Assembly (NCBI RefSeq): GCF_027744825.2
Contig: NC_071345.1
Coordinates: 13,331,501 to 13,395,500 of the forward strand
Source of the DNA: Synchiropus splendidus
Taxonomy: Eukaryota > Chordata > Actinopteri > Syngnathiformes > Callionymidae
Direction: 5' to 3'
DNA: 64,000 nt
Shown here: piece by piece, positions 37,720 through 59,479 of the stretch
Numbering within the stretch: position 1 is the stretch's first letter
Layout of the letters: every line of letters begins with the position of its first letter
Translations under genes and position numbers: made by a program
The notes under the pieces: generated by a model
What the model was told of the DNA's origin: nothing
Database searches by the model: none
What the model saw: only the letters and a program-made list of their open reading frames with translations

Positions 37720-40700
37720 GTCACCTGGATTCTTTTGGGAGGTTTTGGACGCCTCTATGGTCACCTCAACAGTTTGTTGACGCATATTTCATTCATACTC
37801 ATTTGTACCCATCAAAAAAAAAAAAAAAAACATGCCAATTTCCAAGGCAGTTCATAGCACAATGGAATCCGAATGGATACTTGCCTGGGCATATTTCATC
37901 GGCCAATTATAACCGGCTAATTGGTTAATTAAAATATGGCTTGAAAGTGCGATATTCAACTTTGAATGGCCACAAAATTTTGATCTGCTTTTATTATTTC
38001 CCTCCATGTCTGTCTTTGGGTTCCCTCGGCCGCCTCTATCTCTCTGCCTCTGATCCTTCCACCCCCTGTGTTCCCGAGCCTGTTAATCAGCAGATTGTTA
38101 ATGAAGGCCTCAGTTCAAAGACAGACAGAGAGGGAGAGGTGGCACAGAGCGCTAAGACGGGGAGGAGTTCTGGACCAACTCTCTGTTTGTCAAAACACGT
38201 CCAGCCGTCTGTCTCGTTGCCTGTCTTCTCCTCTGATGTGAGTCCCTCAATGTGCTTCCCACCAGGACCGGAGCGCAGCAGTTGCTCTTTAGGTTTCTCT
38301 TTCATGTTCCATTAAATTGTGAAAAGGACAGAGACGGAGACAGGCATAGAGGGTGACAGACAGATTAATGACATGTTTCCATAATGGAGATTAATTAGTA
38401 TTATTTAAACATTGACAGTATCAACTAGTTGTCATGCGTTTTGTAAGGCACACACTGGAGTTCCCACTTTAGATGCTAAATTCATGTGTCTCCACGTCAG
38501 ACTGAAAGTCATCTCTCCCCTCCTCCTTCAATATTCTAAACCGACTCCGCTGGCATCCGAAATTGTTGTTTTGCTACACATAATTCCATGTTTATTCCTG
38601 ACCAAATTTAGTTTGCAAAGCTTGAAATGGTATTCCTGACATGTCGTTCATTTCAGTCCTTAAATGGTCCAACAAATTTTCGTGCAAAGTGACCCCCGCT
38701 AATGACTCGAAACGTCCTTTTCATCATGAGACGTGAAAGGAAGTGTGACGCGGACGCGTCACAAATCTACAACGCAAAACGCTCTCAGCGCTCGGCCCCG
38801 GCTGAAGAAGCGACTCGGAATAGAAGGGGAATCGCATGAAAGGAGTGGTGGAGTTCATGCAGAGAAGAGAGCGTGAGCCCTCAAACCGCATCCCAACACC
38901 ACAAGCCAACTTCACCCTTTTTAACAGCGCCGTATTTCCCCCGAAATGTTTCAGATGTAGCACATGATCGCCAAATGGTGGAGGAATCTCTGATCTGTTC
39001 AGCACCAGTTTCTCGTCTGTTAGAGTCATTTGTCGGGGAGGGATGAGGCGATCGACGTGGTTTGAAGAAACACTAAAAATAACTTCATGTGTTGGCTTGC
39101 GCACCAAAGACATAAATACATGGAATTCAAAACGTGAAACAAGAGTTAAGGTTAAGGCTATTTTTAGCTCGCGTAATAACCAGATGAATTTGAGAGTATG
39201 GTTTACCGCAATAAATCATCCAAATGACTCGCATGGAACCATCTGGGCAGCTGCAAAGACTTTGTTTGATCTGCTTAACTTCTGCATCGATTATACAGTT
39301 GTTTCATCCCAATTTTAAGGATTCACTGAGGCAAAAATCTCTTTTTTCCTGTTCTGAATAATGCAAGTGTCGATTGCACCCGTGGTCACTTGAGAGCGTT
39401 ACTGTGGCTGGCGAATCCCAGATATATATAATATTTTCATCTGCAAAGTGGCTCTTTTTAGTCTGATACCAAAAAGTCCCAGCCGAAAGTTACCACCTCT
39501 TCAAGTCTGATTCGCGTTAAGAACGGATGTGACATATTATCTGCACTTCTCTTCATGGGCTGTGAGTGAGGATTTGGGATGTTTCTGAGCTGGAACTTGG
39601 TCCTGTGTTTGGTCCTTTCAAGGTTTCCAACGTTACCTCAACACATCAGTCCTGTTTTTGGTTTTTCATATATGGTCTCTCCAAAGATGTGATGTGAAAG
39701 ACTTTCTTAGCACTGCTATTTGGACCGTCATCGTTGGCTCTGGTAGAAGCAGCTATTGTAAACATTAACTTTTTTTTTTTTTTACCTTTCACCTATCCAG
39801 CAATATAACTTTATCCAAGCCTGATATTGACTCTAGGGCACTGTGCATCTTCAACTCTGAGGAGCAGAGTGAAGCTCATCTCCATCTATGTCGATATCCA
39901 GGAGCCTGCTGGAGTTTAGAAACACCGAAGTAACAAGATCTCTGGTTGAACTCTCAAAAGATAAAGTTAAGGAAGAAAAACCAAACACAGGATGCGTTTG
40001 TGTGTGCGCACACGCATGCATGCACGTGTGTAACTTTGTGTGTGTGTGTGTGTGGGGGGGGTGTTTGTGTATCCTTTCTCCAGCAGGACCCCCAGATCAA
40101 AACCGCAACCCACTCTCCCTCCCCATGCCTCTATCTTTCTCTCCTTCTCCACCCCCTCTCTCATTAAAAACTGCAGGCCCTGGCTTCTAATTAAATCCCA
40201 CTTGAAAAGTCTTAAAGTCAGCCTCAGATTGATTCAATTTGCATTTCTGAACAGAGAACATTGCCTAAAAGGATTAATAAATTGGACGAAAAAATGCCTT
40301 CTTTCTCCGCCACGCCGTCAAAGCTTATGAGACAACATCCAAAGAGAACCCCCCGCACCCCCCAAAGTCTATCCAACATATGCTCTTGCTCTCTCTCCCT
40401 CTCTCTCGCATGTCCCTCCCAGGATGCCAGCAGAGATGGGAAGTGTGTATCAGGACTCGCATGTTTGTGTGTGTCTGTGTCTGTGTGTGTGTGTGCATGT
40501 TCTCTCTGTGAAACAAGCTCACGGTCCTTTGAGGCACTGTTGGGAAGGAACACACACATTTCGAGTCTCACAGTGTGTATGTATGCGTGTGAGGAAAAAG
40601 AGTCTGGAGATTGGTGCATGTGTGAGAGGGGTGACTTTGTTGCTGCGTGCCAGAGCGCTGAAAGTGACAAGGAGGCTCAGTGGGAAAAGATCGTTGGTGT

Positions 40701-41629
40701 TACTGTCTATATGAAACAGATCACGCTGATGGAGCCATGCCATTGGCTGGTGGACACCGCCGGCAACATGTTTGGGAATCAGAAGAAAGGCATTGCCAGT
40801 GAATAAAGCCAGAATCAATTAGAGCAATAAGATGAAAAGTGCAAGCAAGACATCGCAAGCAATACTGAGGATGTAATCGTTTATACGGCCCACAAGCCTT
40901 GACTTTACCTCAATAGATGAGCTATGAGAAATATTCTTTATACAATTGTTTTTTTACTCATAATTTAGAGAACATGACTACAAGTTGCTCTGTTTTGTAT
41001 AAAGCTTTGTCATCACCCTGAATATCTTGAAATTGTTGGGTGAATCATGCAGTAAAACTGGAATTTATGGGAGACAGGACTCTTGGATGGGACTCCATCC
41101 ACGTCATCACTTGCCACTCAAATGGCTCGTATAACGGCTGATGGAGTTTCATGAACTGCTGGTGGCTCTGCTTTTAAAACCTTATAAACTGAAAGATCCA
41201 CATCAAGACACTGGTTTGGTTTATACGGACGGCAGCGTTTTCATGTTAACTCGATGAAGACAAATTTCTTACACAGGCAGTGATCTGCCGGCAACACTGA
41301 GTTAACTGACCAAAGAACAGAACGGTATGCAATGTCTTTTTTTTTTTAACTACAAGTCATATTTTAGTCATCTTCATGTAACCAAGTCTGGGGTAGAATG
41401 GAACTGATGATTTATTCATAAAGTGTGGTCAATCTTCATAAATTAATCAGGTTGACAGCAATTGCAAGAATGAAATCATGTCATCACGCACCTCATAAGA
41501 AAACTGAACACGACAGAAAGTTGACCTGAACTGTCATAAAGAATGCTGTTGCATAAGACGTGTCCAAATGGGAGGAAGCATCAGAGCACCACTCCAACAA
41601 CATTTAAACAAGGTTTCCAAGGGGAGGAA
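37720..41629. other. Intergenic with CA/TG tracts
   Basis: A run at 37814-37830; T run at 39769-39783; alternating TG/CA and GCATGC words at 39994-40056 with a G run; TG tracts at 40464-40496. The frames at 40224-40806 on both strands are made mainly from these tracts. No gene recognised. Confidence 0.55.
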
Positions 41630-41705
41630 AACCTGGGCCTCTTTGCACTGGTTGCTGCCCCCACGATCTGACCTTGGATGAACAGTGGAAAACAGATGAA
41701 TGGCG
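41630..41705 (+). mobile_element. Fish LINE 3' terminal fragment (plus strand)
   Basis: GGCCTCTTTGCACTGGTTGC, TGCCCCCACGATCTGACCTT, GGATGAACAG then GATGAATGG. This corresponds to the very common fish LINE end reading CTGCTGCCCCCGCGACC...GGATAAGCGG...GATGGATGG. It is probably the same family as the 30030-30330 fragment. Confidence 0.7.
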
Positions 41706-42719
41706 TAAAAGATTCTTCATATATAATTTGATAAAACTATTGTATGGAGCAAAGTATGATTCGAAATAAAAACAATGATATTTACCATGTGTTCCTGAGT
41801 ATAGCACTGTCCGATGGTTAATAATATCACTCTTTTTCCCTGAGATTAGATTAAAACTACTTACCTCTCACTCTTTCTCCACATCTAAGAGACACTCAAC
41901 CCACTGCCACCCTGGATGCTCCTGTGATAGGTAGCCATTTGCATCATATTGGGTTTTTTTTTTCCTCTTTTTGCTTGCAATCATCCTGCAAAGAAGTGCT
42001 ACAAGGAATCATTGAATTGCTGACACTCCATGCACTATCTTGGAGTGAGATAAGAGCATAACACCCACCTGTCAGTGAGAGCAAGACCACATGTATTTTG
42101 AAAAAAAAAAAAAAAAGAGTTCTAAAGCAGTTACTGGACAAATTTGAACTTACTTATTACATTCTCTCCAAAGTACAGGAAGAATCCTGTCTTTGTAAGA
42201 ACAATCAAATCTATTTTCGTAGGCCAAGTTAGACACACCAGTAAAAGTAGTAATAGCTAAGTAATAAGTGAAGAAGTTTGGTAATTGTGCCTACTAACAA
42301 CAACAATTGGAACATTAGAAATATGCACCAGATGTAAGCTTCCGTCTCAAGATATTAAAATGTTTATTTCATGTTCTGTATTCATGTATTTATCTGTATC
42401 CTTCCAACCAAAACCTAAACATCCTCATGTGGGTATTCACTAAATTCATCGGTAAAATGTCTGAAAATATAATCTAATGAACTAACTGTCTTTCAACCAT
42501 ACGGGAACTCCTGAGTTATGGCCCAACATCACCATGTGACCTTACTCCTCCTGTATATTTTGACACAAATTCAGGCCCAAATCCATTGGTCAAAATAAAA
42601 TACAGGTCTTAAGAATCATTATGACAACAAGACGTGGTTCATAATGCATTTGAAATGTGTGTGAAGTTCAAAAAGAGCTTCACTCTGAGTCGGTTTGAAT
42701 AACATTTTTTTGCCTTTTG
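41706..42719. other. Intergenic, nothing recognised
   Basis: A run at 42102-42116. No reading frame, repeat family or RNA gene supported. Confidence 0.55.
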
Positions 42720-43660
<941 letters not shown>

Positions 43661-44154
43661 GCGGACTGCCTGAAATCAGAACCAATACAACAAATAATGG
43701 GTCGGAGGAGACATTATTAGAAATGAATGCGGATTTTTGAACTAATTGACTTTGAAGCGGTGATGGCTCATGGGCACAATTGTGTCGTCCTCAGAGGAAA
43801 TCACGAACACATCATGATGACATGAGTGGAGATGATGGGATGGCGTCGCTCTTGACCCTGCTTTGCACATAACAACACTGACCCCTAGTGACACTAGTGA
43901 GCATCAGGTTTAGCGTGCCAGACCCAACATGGCTTGGTTTTTTTTTTTTAATAAATACTGGATGATTCAGAGCACCAGATATGTAGGTGGAAACTCCGTT
44001 TTAGTTGCTGTGCTTTGGTCACGTTCTAGGCCTTTTGTCAAGGTTTGTGTCAGCTGTGTGCTTGAGAGTTTATTCTCCCTGGGACTCGTGTTCACATTAA
44101 ATTTAAGAACAGCATGTCCACAAGGTGTGTATGTGTGTTCTATTAATGGTGTCT

Positions 44155-44425
44155 AGCGGAGTGGGGCTTCCTTTGATGCAATGAAGGCCGACAGGCGTGA
44201 AACAGGTCCAATCAGGCGCGTGGGCACTGCCAATTAACCCTTTTCACTGTGTGAAACCAAACATAATTGCCTGGGGTGCAGGGGGCCACTGGGCCATGGC
44301 CTGCCCAGCGTAGGCTGAAATGGGCATTAGCACTGCTGCCAGGTGACCATTACACACAATTGAACTGCTGGGTGTTGCTCCAAATCACATAGTTACAGTT
44401 GCTACCCGGGCATAATTGGCATGGC
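44155..44425. promoter_or_regulatory. Candidate conserved non-coding element
   Basis: Several CAATTA/TAATTG and TTGGC-like words (GCCAATTAACCC, CATAATTGCC, CACAATTGAAC, CATAATTGGC) in a stretch of balanced composition, about 2.5 kb before the scmh1 promoter block. The call rests on motif clustering only. Confidence 0.3.
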
Positions 44426-45239
44426 ATTTCCAAATGGCCCCTATTTCTCATTTTCACACCTACACAACTTATCGGGGATATTATTTGAGATATTTTCATA
44501 AATTCAGCAGATTGTATACTGAAGCCTGGTTTGTTATGTCCCTTTTATCCTCTTTAGGTGTCTTTATAAACACTCAAAAACACTTTTTTGAATTATATTT
44601 TCCTTTTATTTGAATTTATCTGCTTAGTTCAGTGTCATTCTATCCCTTTGTCCTGTTTGCTATGTTGCCATGTAAGGTCACCTTGAGAGCCTTGAAAGGC
44701 ACCTATAATTAAAATGTATTATGATGATCCTTTTGAGTTAGACTGAGAAAAGTGAGACGCATCTGCTGTGTTGCCGCAGGCGAGCCGCTCATTTGACAAT
44801 TACATTGAATGATTTCTGAAAGCAGAATGATAAAGATGCGTCAGCACTTTATTTTATAGATCATATGCAACAAAAACACAAGGCAAAAAGCATTTTACTT
44901 ATGAAGCAAAGGGAGTTGTTGTGCCATCCAACCTATGAAATAGTGCCAATGAAGATCTAGCATGCCAAGAAGTTACAACAACACAGTGTCAGTGAATCGT
45001 GTCGACCAGTCGAACTCTTTTGCTTCTCCGACTCCGAATGTTTATCCCTAACTGAGCTCAGATTTTGACATTATGTCCAGCTGCACTCACATCTTTGCTC
45101 TTCCAAGTATTTACAGCTACATTATGAGTGTTCCTCCGAACGTGCCGGCAATCTTTGTTGGAACAAATAGCACTTACTGAGTCAAACTGCGTGTTTTGAT
45201 CATCACTTTTTATTAATGTAACGCTCAAGGCAAAAGCCT

Positions 45240-45480
45240 CATTTTTAGTCAAACAGCCCTAAACCAGAGCACAGTTTGAGATTAAACAGAGCATCACTGC
45301 TTCACTGATGCAATGCAGTAATTATAGCGATTCATAAAACAATGATTTCCATCTTTATTTCATTTGTCTATCAGTGCTCCTGCGATGAATTAATAATAGT
45401 GGTTGATAATAGCTCAAAATAATTCATCATGATTAATAAGAGATGGAATTACTTGCTTTAGAGATGAATAATGGAGAGTC
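45240..45480. promoter_or_regulatory. Candidate conserved non-coding element, homeodomain/SOX-like words
   Basis: Contains GCAGTAATTATAGC, AAACAATGATTTCC, GATGAATTAATAATAG, TCATGATTAATAAGAG and GATGAATAATGG within 200 bp and no repeat signature. This is the texture of vertebrate developmental enhancers. Conservation is not shown here. Confidence 0.35.
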
Positions 45481-45719
45481 AGTTCAGTCGGGATGATTCA
45501 TGTTTAAACTCAGGACGTGATGCGGTTTTACAAAAAGCATTTCATCATTTCTTTTAGTTGAGTTTCTCAGTTGTATTTGAAAATGTAGACACACGGTTAC
45601 ATGTCTTACCAGCATTTGAATATGGTGCTGGTTCATCAGGGCCTCACCTCAATTGATTCCTCAATTCTGCGTCTTCCAACTTCACAACTTTGTCACAATA
45701 CCATAGATCACAAGAAGTG

Positions 45720-45900
45720 ATGGCAGTCCTTGAGAGCTTCCGTTGTACTCTAGCAGCCACTCTTCTATCACAGATCATTCATATCAGTTGTCCCAACCCA
45801 GGCCATCCTGCCTGCACTCTTCACCTACCATCATCTCTGTCCGTCACTCCCATTGACCCCAAATACTCAAGCCCAGTCCTTCTACCTCCCTCTCATTCAC
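45720..45900 (-). mobile_element. RTE-type LINE relic, reverse transcriptase segment (minus strand)
   Basis: The + strand words CCTGCCTGCACTCTTCACCT and CATTGACCCCAAATACTCAA are, on the minus strand, the coding signature LEYLGS...RVQAG. In fish RTE elements this reads like LKYLGS...VKKRVQAG. It is interrupted by a stop and shifts, so it is dead. Confidence 0.65.
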
Positions 45901-46759
45901 TCAAAAGTATTCTGTCTTGCTTCCACCGACTTTTACTCATATTTTCCAGAGCTTCTCCTCTCCCTCTCTCTCGACAAAATGTATTTTAATAATACGTCCG
46001 AACATTGTGACAATCTTTGTAAAATAAATAAAGCAGGAGGATAAACTATATACTGTATGGGGTTGAGTTTTGGATTGTTTCCAAGGTCAAAGCAAGTAAA
46101 CAGTTAAAGACACAGGCACAGAGCATTATTGAAGGAATGTTATTTACTAACATTTATATAACTGCATATGGTGTTGTTTTCATTTGGTTAATTCATACGC
46201 TATTGGTTGGGCTTTGGAAACTAGAGGCACATCTAACAGAGCTATGCCAATCTACAATTTAAACTCAGATCACCTTATCTCCCATCTCCGAGATATTGCG
46301 TAGAAGACCTTGAGGTCAGAGGGGAATGTACCAAGCCAAGCTGGTCCCCTGAGAAGTTACCACACATAAGAGACAACACACACAAAATTTACGATTCTCT
46401 CAAAAGCCTGATGTTTTGGTTGAAAGCTTATGTCACACAAATACATGATATTCATACTTAAACTATTATTGGACAGCTTGATTGTGACGAATAATGTTTT
46501 AAGTAAGTAAAAACATGATGTACACAGAATCAATTGGAAATGAAGACGAATTAAAACACAATAAAGCAGTAGTATAGTATAATGACTAATAATATATAAT
46601 ATAATGAGATATAATTTGAATGTGAATATTGACATTGAATAACTCAAATTTATATTAAAACTCCGATTAAGCACTTTGAATTGCAGCAACAAGCAGTGGT
46701 AATGATAGTACTACTACAGTTCCATCGTTATTGAGTGACATGTTGGTGTAATTCCAGCT
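45901..46759. other. Intergenic, AT-rich, upstream of scmh1 promoter
   Basis: AT-rich DNA with TAATATATAATATAATG words near 46585-46610. No feature supported. Confidence 0.5.
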
Positions 46760-46849
46760 CTGGTACCTAGGCGTCGTCGTTTCTCTCCTTTTCTCCCTCC
46801 CCAGATTAAACTCGGTCACTGAACAGAACTGTTGTCAAACTCCCCCTCC

Positions 46850-46925
46850 TCAGTCTGACGAGGGGAAAAATGGCGGACAAACACTGAGTCTCCACCAGTT
46901 ACAAATATCATTTTTGCTAAACAAG
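46850..46925 (+). other. scmh1: Probable non-coding first exon of scmh1 (5' end uncertain)
   Basis: A consensus splice donor, AACAAG followed by GTAAAG, ends the exon at 46925. Joined to the acceptor at 48357, the main scmh1 frame is open back to a TGA at 46856-46858 but contains no ATG in exon 1, so translation would begin at the ATG at 48398. The only ATG in this exon (46870) opens a five-codon ORF, MADKH, which would act as an upstream mini-ORF. The transcription start has not been located; the left boundary is a guess. Confidence 0.5.
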
Positions 46926-47286
46926 GTAAAGCTTCCCAGCAAGAGCGAGTCACGCCACCGCCCATGCTTGTGTTCACCACTGCCTCACAGCGATGCTTTT
47001 ATCCGCGGTTTGGCTGAGCTAACGAGTGGTTCGAATGCTAACGTAGCGCCGTCATTTAGCATGCTCAGCAGACAACATGTCACTGTGTGTGTACTAGCGT
47101 GTGTACTGTCGTGCTGCTCGAGCTACGCAGTACTTCTTTCATGCGCTTCGCTACACGTGGTCGTTATTGGAGTAACTGGCTCAATAGTGTAGCAGTTTGT
47201 TCTCAGGGCGCTGTGTTTTGATCGGTTCCCTCCAGTTCTGGTGTCAACAAATCTCACACTTGGACGCCAAACACTGTATTTACAGC

Positions 47287-47507
47287 ATGACGCGAGGTGT
47301 TCCAAGTTCGTATTCCGTTATGTTTGCGGCCGAAGTAGTAGCGGAAACCCATCTTAAGTCTCCTGTCACTTCTCCCAGACGGATAATCGGGCAGCTGGTC
47401 CCTTTAACTGGAGCGCCGTCCTTCGTTGGCGGCAGAAAAAAAGGCGCACTTTTATTGAAAAAGCGGCCTGTTGAGGAAAACTTTGGACGTGGGGATGGAG
47501 TTTTAAG
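47287..47507 (+). other. Possible alternative first exon with an open reading frame
   Basis: An ATG at 47287 opens a basic, CpG-rich reading frame (residues such as GGRKKGALLLKKRPVEE) that runs to a near-perfect donor, TTTTAAG followed by GTACGT, at 47507. If spliced to the scmh1 acceptor at 48357 its phase does not match the main frame: it reads through the 48357-48422 exon in another frame and stops at TGA 48621-48623, overlapping the scmh1 start. It may be an overlapping upstream ORF, an exon of something unrelated, or chance. I do not recognise the peptide. Confidence 0.3.
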
Positions 47508-48356
47508 GTACGTTTTTCACCCACTCTTAGACTTACAAATGTGTTGTAGCACATTTGCCTGACGTATGTTTTCCGGATAGGCACCGTGGTAATGTGTAAT
47601 GCCTTTTACATTATTACACGAAAGGTATTATCAAATAGTAACACCCTTGTAGTTAAAATAAAGTTAAACACTCGCAAGTTTAAATTCATTTTAACTACAA
47701 GGGGTTTACTATTTGATTCACCACACCCTGCGTGCTTTTATTTTTCTCGTCATATTCCCGTTTTGACATTACAGACGCTTGCTTTGTTTGTGCTTGATAA
47801 CTACGTCTGACCTCATGACCCTGTTGTTGTGTCTGGCATGTTAGTAACAGAGAAAAGAACTACCTTCTTTGGGATGATCCATGTTCTTTAAGCATCACCA
47901 TAATTACTCTTGACCCATTGTTCTGCGTTCTCATTTTGCTTGAGGGAACACTTCAATAGAAGTCAAACATGTTCTTGATTTTGTTTTTTAAAGAATTCTA
48001 TAAGCCACATTTTGTCTTTTGCCCTGCACATTTCGAATGCAAAAGTTTTCACTCATCATCTGCTTTACTATGTAAACCATCAGAAATATAATGTTTGGAT
48101 ACTGTGAATATGGTTTAGCCGATAAAATATGCATTTTGTGTTGTGTGGTTTTGTGTCCCTTTTAGCCTTCCAATGAAGTCGTCTTCTATCACTGCTGTGC
48201 TTATTCAGCTGAGCGTGTGTTTCTTTATTCATTATTTTAATGTTACTTCACTTGTACCGGTAATTATAGTTTTGGATATCGATATGATATTCATTTTCTT
48301 ACCACTGTTCCTGTCATGATTCTAATATGCCTTACCTGATTATTGTGTCCTTGCAG

Positions 48357-48397
48357 AGTGGAGGCCAGTGTTGTTTTGTGCCTTGTCACATTGGATC

Positions 48398-48422
<25 letters not shown>
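48357..48422 (+). CDS. scmh1: scmh1 exon with start codon (coding part from 48398)
   Basis: Acceptor TCCTTGCAG before 48357 and donor AAAG/GTTTGT after 48422. The only in-frame Met upstream of MBT1 is the ATG at 48398 (context ATCATGA, purine at -3), giving MRKPVPQK with one base carried over. The next Met would be inside MBT1 (residue 71), too late for an intact domain, so this start is preferred. The N-terminal peptide does not match the human SCMH1 N-terminus that I recall. Confidence 0.65.
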
Positions 48423-56900
<8,478 letters not shown>

Positions 56901-58418
56901 GTCCGTCCAGTGGCAGAGTCGCAGTTCTATATTTTATTTTTTTAAGTGTGTGTGTGCTAACTGTTTATTTACTCCACATAGGCTACTTGATGAGGTTTGA
57001 CTGACTCCCAATTCTGCAGTAAGACTGTAAATTGGGTTTAAGAAGGAATGAATCAGTCACTCCTGCATGTTTTGTTCTAAACCATACTATATTTTCAACA
57101 CAAAAAAATGAACGTATCGTTGAGAACAATGGGTTAAAAGCTGCATGACTGTTTTTTCATGGGGTGTTTTTACAACCAGCAGCTAAACAGAAACAATCAC
57201 ACAGAGGTCGGCAGCGCTGGTTCTGCACCATGATCTGCTTCATTTTGTGCCCCACATTTTCATGAATCTGGGTGTCTTGTTTCCTGTTGAGTTGAATGTG
57301 CTCTAAAGCTGTTGTTTTTTCAGGATTGTTCATCAAGATCTTAATAGGGCAAATGTAAAGTGTGCCAAGTTTGTGTCGCATTGGTCGCCATGGTTACTGT
57401 CGCGCTGCTTAACCTAATTACAGATGCTTGCAGTGTCCCTCCATGCATCTGCTTCAGATCAGAGCAGCACTCGTGCAAAGACAAATCATGCCTCTGTTTA
57501 GTGTTAGCAAAACTGGAATTTCTTTCTTGTGCCATGACAAAACTGAAGCTGGATATTTGTGGTTCTACAGGAAGCGTGAGACAATGTTGTTTTACATATG
57601 CTTAATGATTTTAAGTAATTTTTTTCCCCCTCTTCATTAGCGCTTAAACAGACGTACTGTGTCAATAAGGGAGGTGAATCATTGAGTGACAGGCGGATGT
57701 GCAACTTACAGTTGTGATAAAAATAGAGCAGCTTAGTAGGAAAGATCCTCTCTTTCCCTGCATCACACTAGGCCATAAACCGACCAACAAGCACACGCAT
57801 ACAAATCACAATTACTTCATTCAACTGAGGCAGAACATAGGGCAGACTTGTCATATTCATTTCCCTCCACTCATGCTACTGGTCCCATAATGCACTGCAA
57901 CAATCGAGTCCTTTACTCCTGCTTAAACAATCTGAGGTTTATATTCCTGTTTAAACATAATCAGTTTCAGAAATATCGATATATTCTTCTGCTGTCTTCA
58001 GTGTGTCTTCGTGATTGACCCCTAAAATGCTGTCTCTGGATGTTTCCTATAGGCAGAGTTTGAAAGACTCTTCAGTCAGTTCAGTGTTGAGTCATGAGGT
58101 CACCAATGTGAGGGTCAACAGGATCAGTGATTGATCAGGAGGTGGACTAGCGTGACAGGTCAGTAACTAGAAGAAGTTGTCGGTCGTTGAATTCTTTTGT
58201 GTAAATGTGACCTGTATATGACAGGGTTTGACATTTCAGTTAGCTTCTTATTCACCTCATCCAATGAGAACGGTGCCTCGTGTAGCACCCCCGAGGCAGA
58301 GTTCTCCGTGGCACACAGCCATTAAACATGACTTATTTCTTATATACATTTTATACGTCTTTCGAATCCCGATGGACTTGTGTTTTTCATGGTTCGACCG
58401 AAAGAACCCTAAACTTAA

Positions 58419-58424
58419 AATAAA
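58419..58424 (+). promoter_or_regulatory. Polyadenylation signal AATAAA, candidate 1
   Basis: Canonical hexamer about 1.5 kb after the scmh1 stop, with an ATTAAA variant about 100 bp upstream at 58321. Confidence 0.4.
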
Positions 58425-58627
58425 AGATGAATAACATTCGTCTCAATTGTTGGGATCATTTCTAAATGAACGCCTGTTTTTGAGGCATCAATTTTGTAAT
58501 AGAAAATAATGTTTATTCTGCAAGCAAGAAACGTTTTTTCCGTGTTGTTTACATGGTCTGGTATTTGTTATTTGTACTTTTTTTATTTTTATACTATATT
58601 ATTAGAGTCCTATTCTTCATATTGTCC

Positions 58628-58633
58628 AATAAA
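58628..58633 (+). promoter_or_regulatory. Polyadenylation signal AATAAA, candidate 2
   Basis: Canonical hexamer in CCAATAAATATATAA, followed by a T/G-rich stretch (TTGTGTGATTTGATG at 58650-58664) that suits a downstream element. This is the better of the two candidates. Confidence 0.5.
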
Positions 58634-58650
58634 TATATAATTATACAACA

Positions 58651-59252
58651 TTGTGTGATTTGATGTTTAATTTTCTTCCTGCCACTTCCTTCCTAGCCAC
58701 CCCAGTTTCCTCCCATAGTCCATAGTGAATTATGAACTGGCATATTTGTGAGTGTCCTGTGTTTTATTCAGATTTCTGTCCAGATAAATTGAGTGATGGG
58801 CCAATGAGGCTTTGTGAAACATGTCATCATTTTCAGGGCTCAGTAGGTGGCGCTCTTGGTTTGAAAGGGATTCAATGAAATGGTTGTTTGAAACAATATA
58901 GTTTAGAGCAGAAAGTGCTATCTAGTGGACTCTGAAAATTGGACCACCATCGTGATGCCTGAAGTTTTTTTGTTTTTGTTTTTTTTCTCATGAGATTAAA
59001 GTCACTTCTTGTGTGTTTGAAATTAAATAATACATAAATAATTTTATTTTGGGAGCTGCACAAAATCAAAGTTTATCAAGGCAATATATTTCTAAAATTG
59101 CTTTTTTATTTAAATGTTGTCAATGAGTTACACACCTTTAAGATTGGTGGTGTTTTGACAGTTTCTTTCTCTAAAATATATCCAACCGTTATGACTGTAG
59201 GAAAATGTAAACATAACATATTCCCTATTCCCAGCATACTTGCATAATTGTG

Positions 59253-59254
<2 letters not shown>
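58651..59254. repeat. Downstream flank with a MITE-like family A copy at 58801-58961
   Basis: The copy begins CCAATGAGGCTTTGTGAAAC, continues GCTCAGTAGGTGGCGCTCTT, and ends GCTATCTAGTGGACTCTGAA then CATCGTGATGCC. The remainder of this stretch is AT-rich with no gene. Confidence 0.7.

Positions 59255-59339
<85 letters not shown>
59255..59339. repeat. AT dinucleotide microsatellite
   Basis: About 42 AT units, the longest pure dinucleotide array in the window. Confidence 0.98.
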
Positions 59340-59344
<5 letters not shown>

Positions 59345-59479
59345 ATACACATTTCACATTTATTTATATATTTAGTTGTGTATTCATTTATTGATAATTA
59401 GGTCATTTTTAGTCCTTCGAAGATAGATTCCACTGAGTTGCCTGCGAGCAAAGCGGCAGAGCGCATGGACTGAGACTCA

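Larger units (their letters stand above)
43661..45720. other. Intergenic with two enhancer-like blocks
   Basis: No gene. Dense non-repetitive blocks lie at 44155-44425 and 45240-45480 and are listed separately. The rest is plain. Confidence 0.5.
46760..47507 (+). promoter_or_regulatory. CpG-rich promoter block of scmh1
   Basis: CpG dinucleotides are frequent here (for example around 46770-46785, 46945-47060 and 47090-47165) and scarce in the flanking AT-rich DNA, which is the usual look of a vertebrate CpG-island promoter. There is no obvious TATA box. The motif AAAATGGCGGAC at 46867-46878 fits the YY1-type element found just downstream of many CpG-island start sites. It lies about 1.5 kb upstream of the first supported scmh1 coding exon on the same strand, with no other gene between. 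Promoter function is inferred from composition and position. Confidence 0.65.
56901..58650 (+). other. scmh1: Likely scmh1 3' UTR
   Basis: AT-rich non-coding DNA between the stop codon and the first plausible polyadenylation signals. No canonical AATAAA occurs before 58419. The exact length and any internal intron cannot be read from sequence alone. Confidence 0.5.

Noticed and set aside
40224..40806. Overlapping 148- and 181-codon frames on opposite strands
   Set aside because: Both are driven by TG/CA tracts; neither has recognisable domains or sensible splice sites.
59106..59357. Minus-strand Tyr-Ile frame
   Set aside because: Product of the AT microsatellite at 59255-59339.
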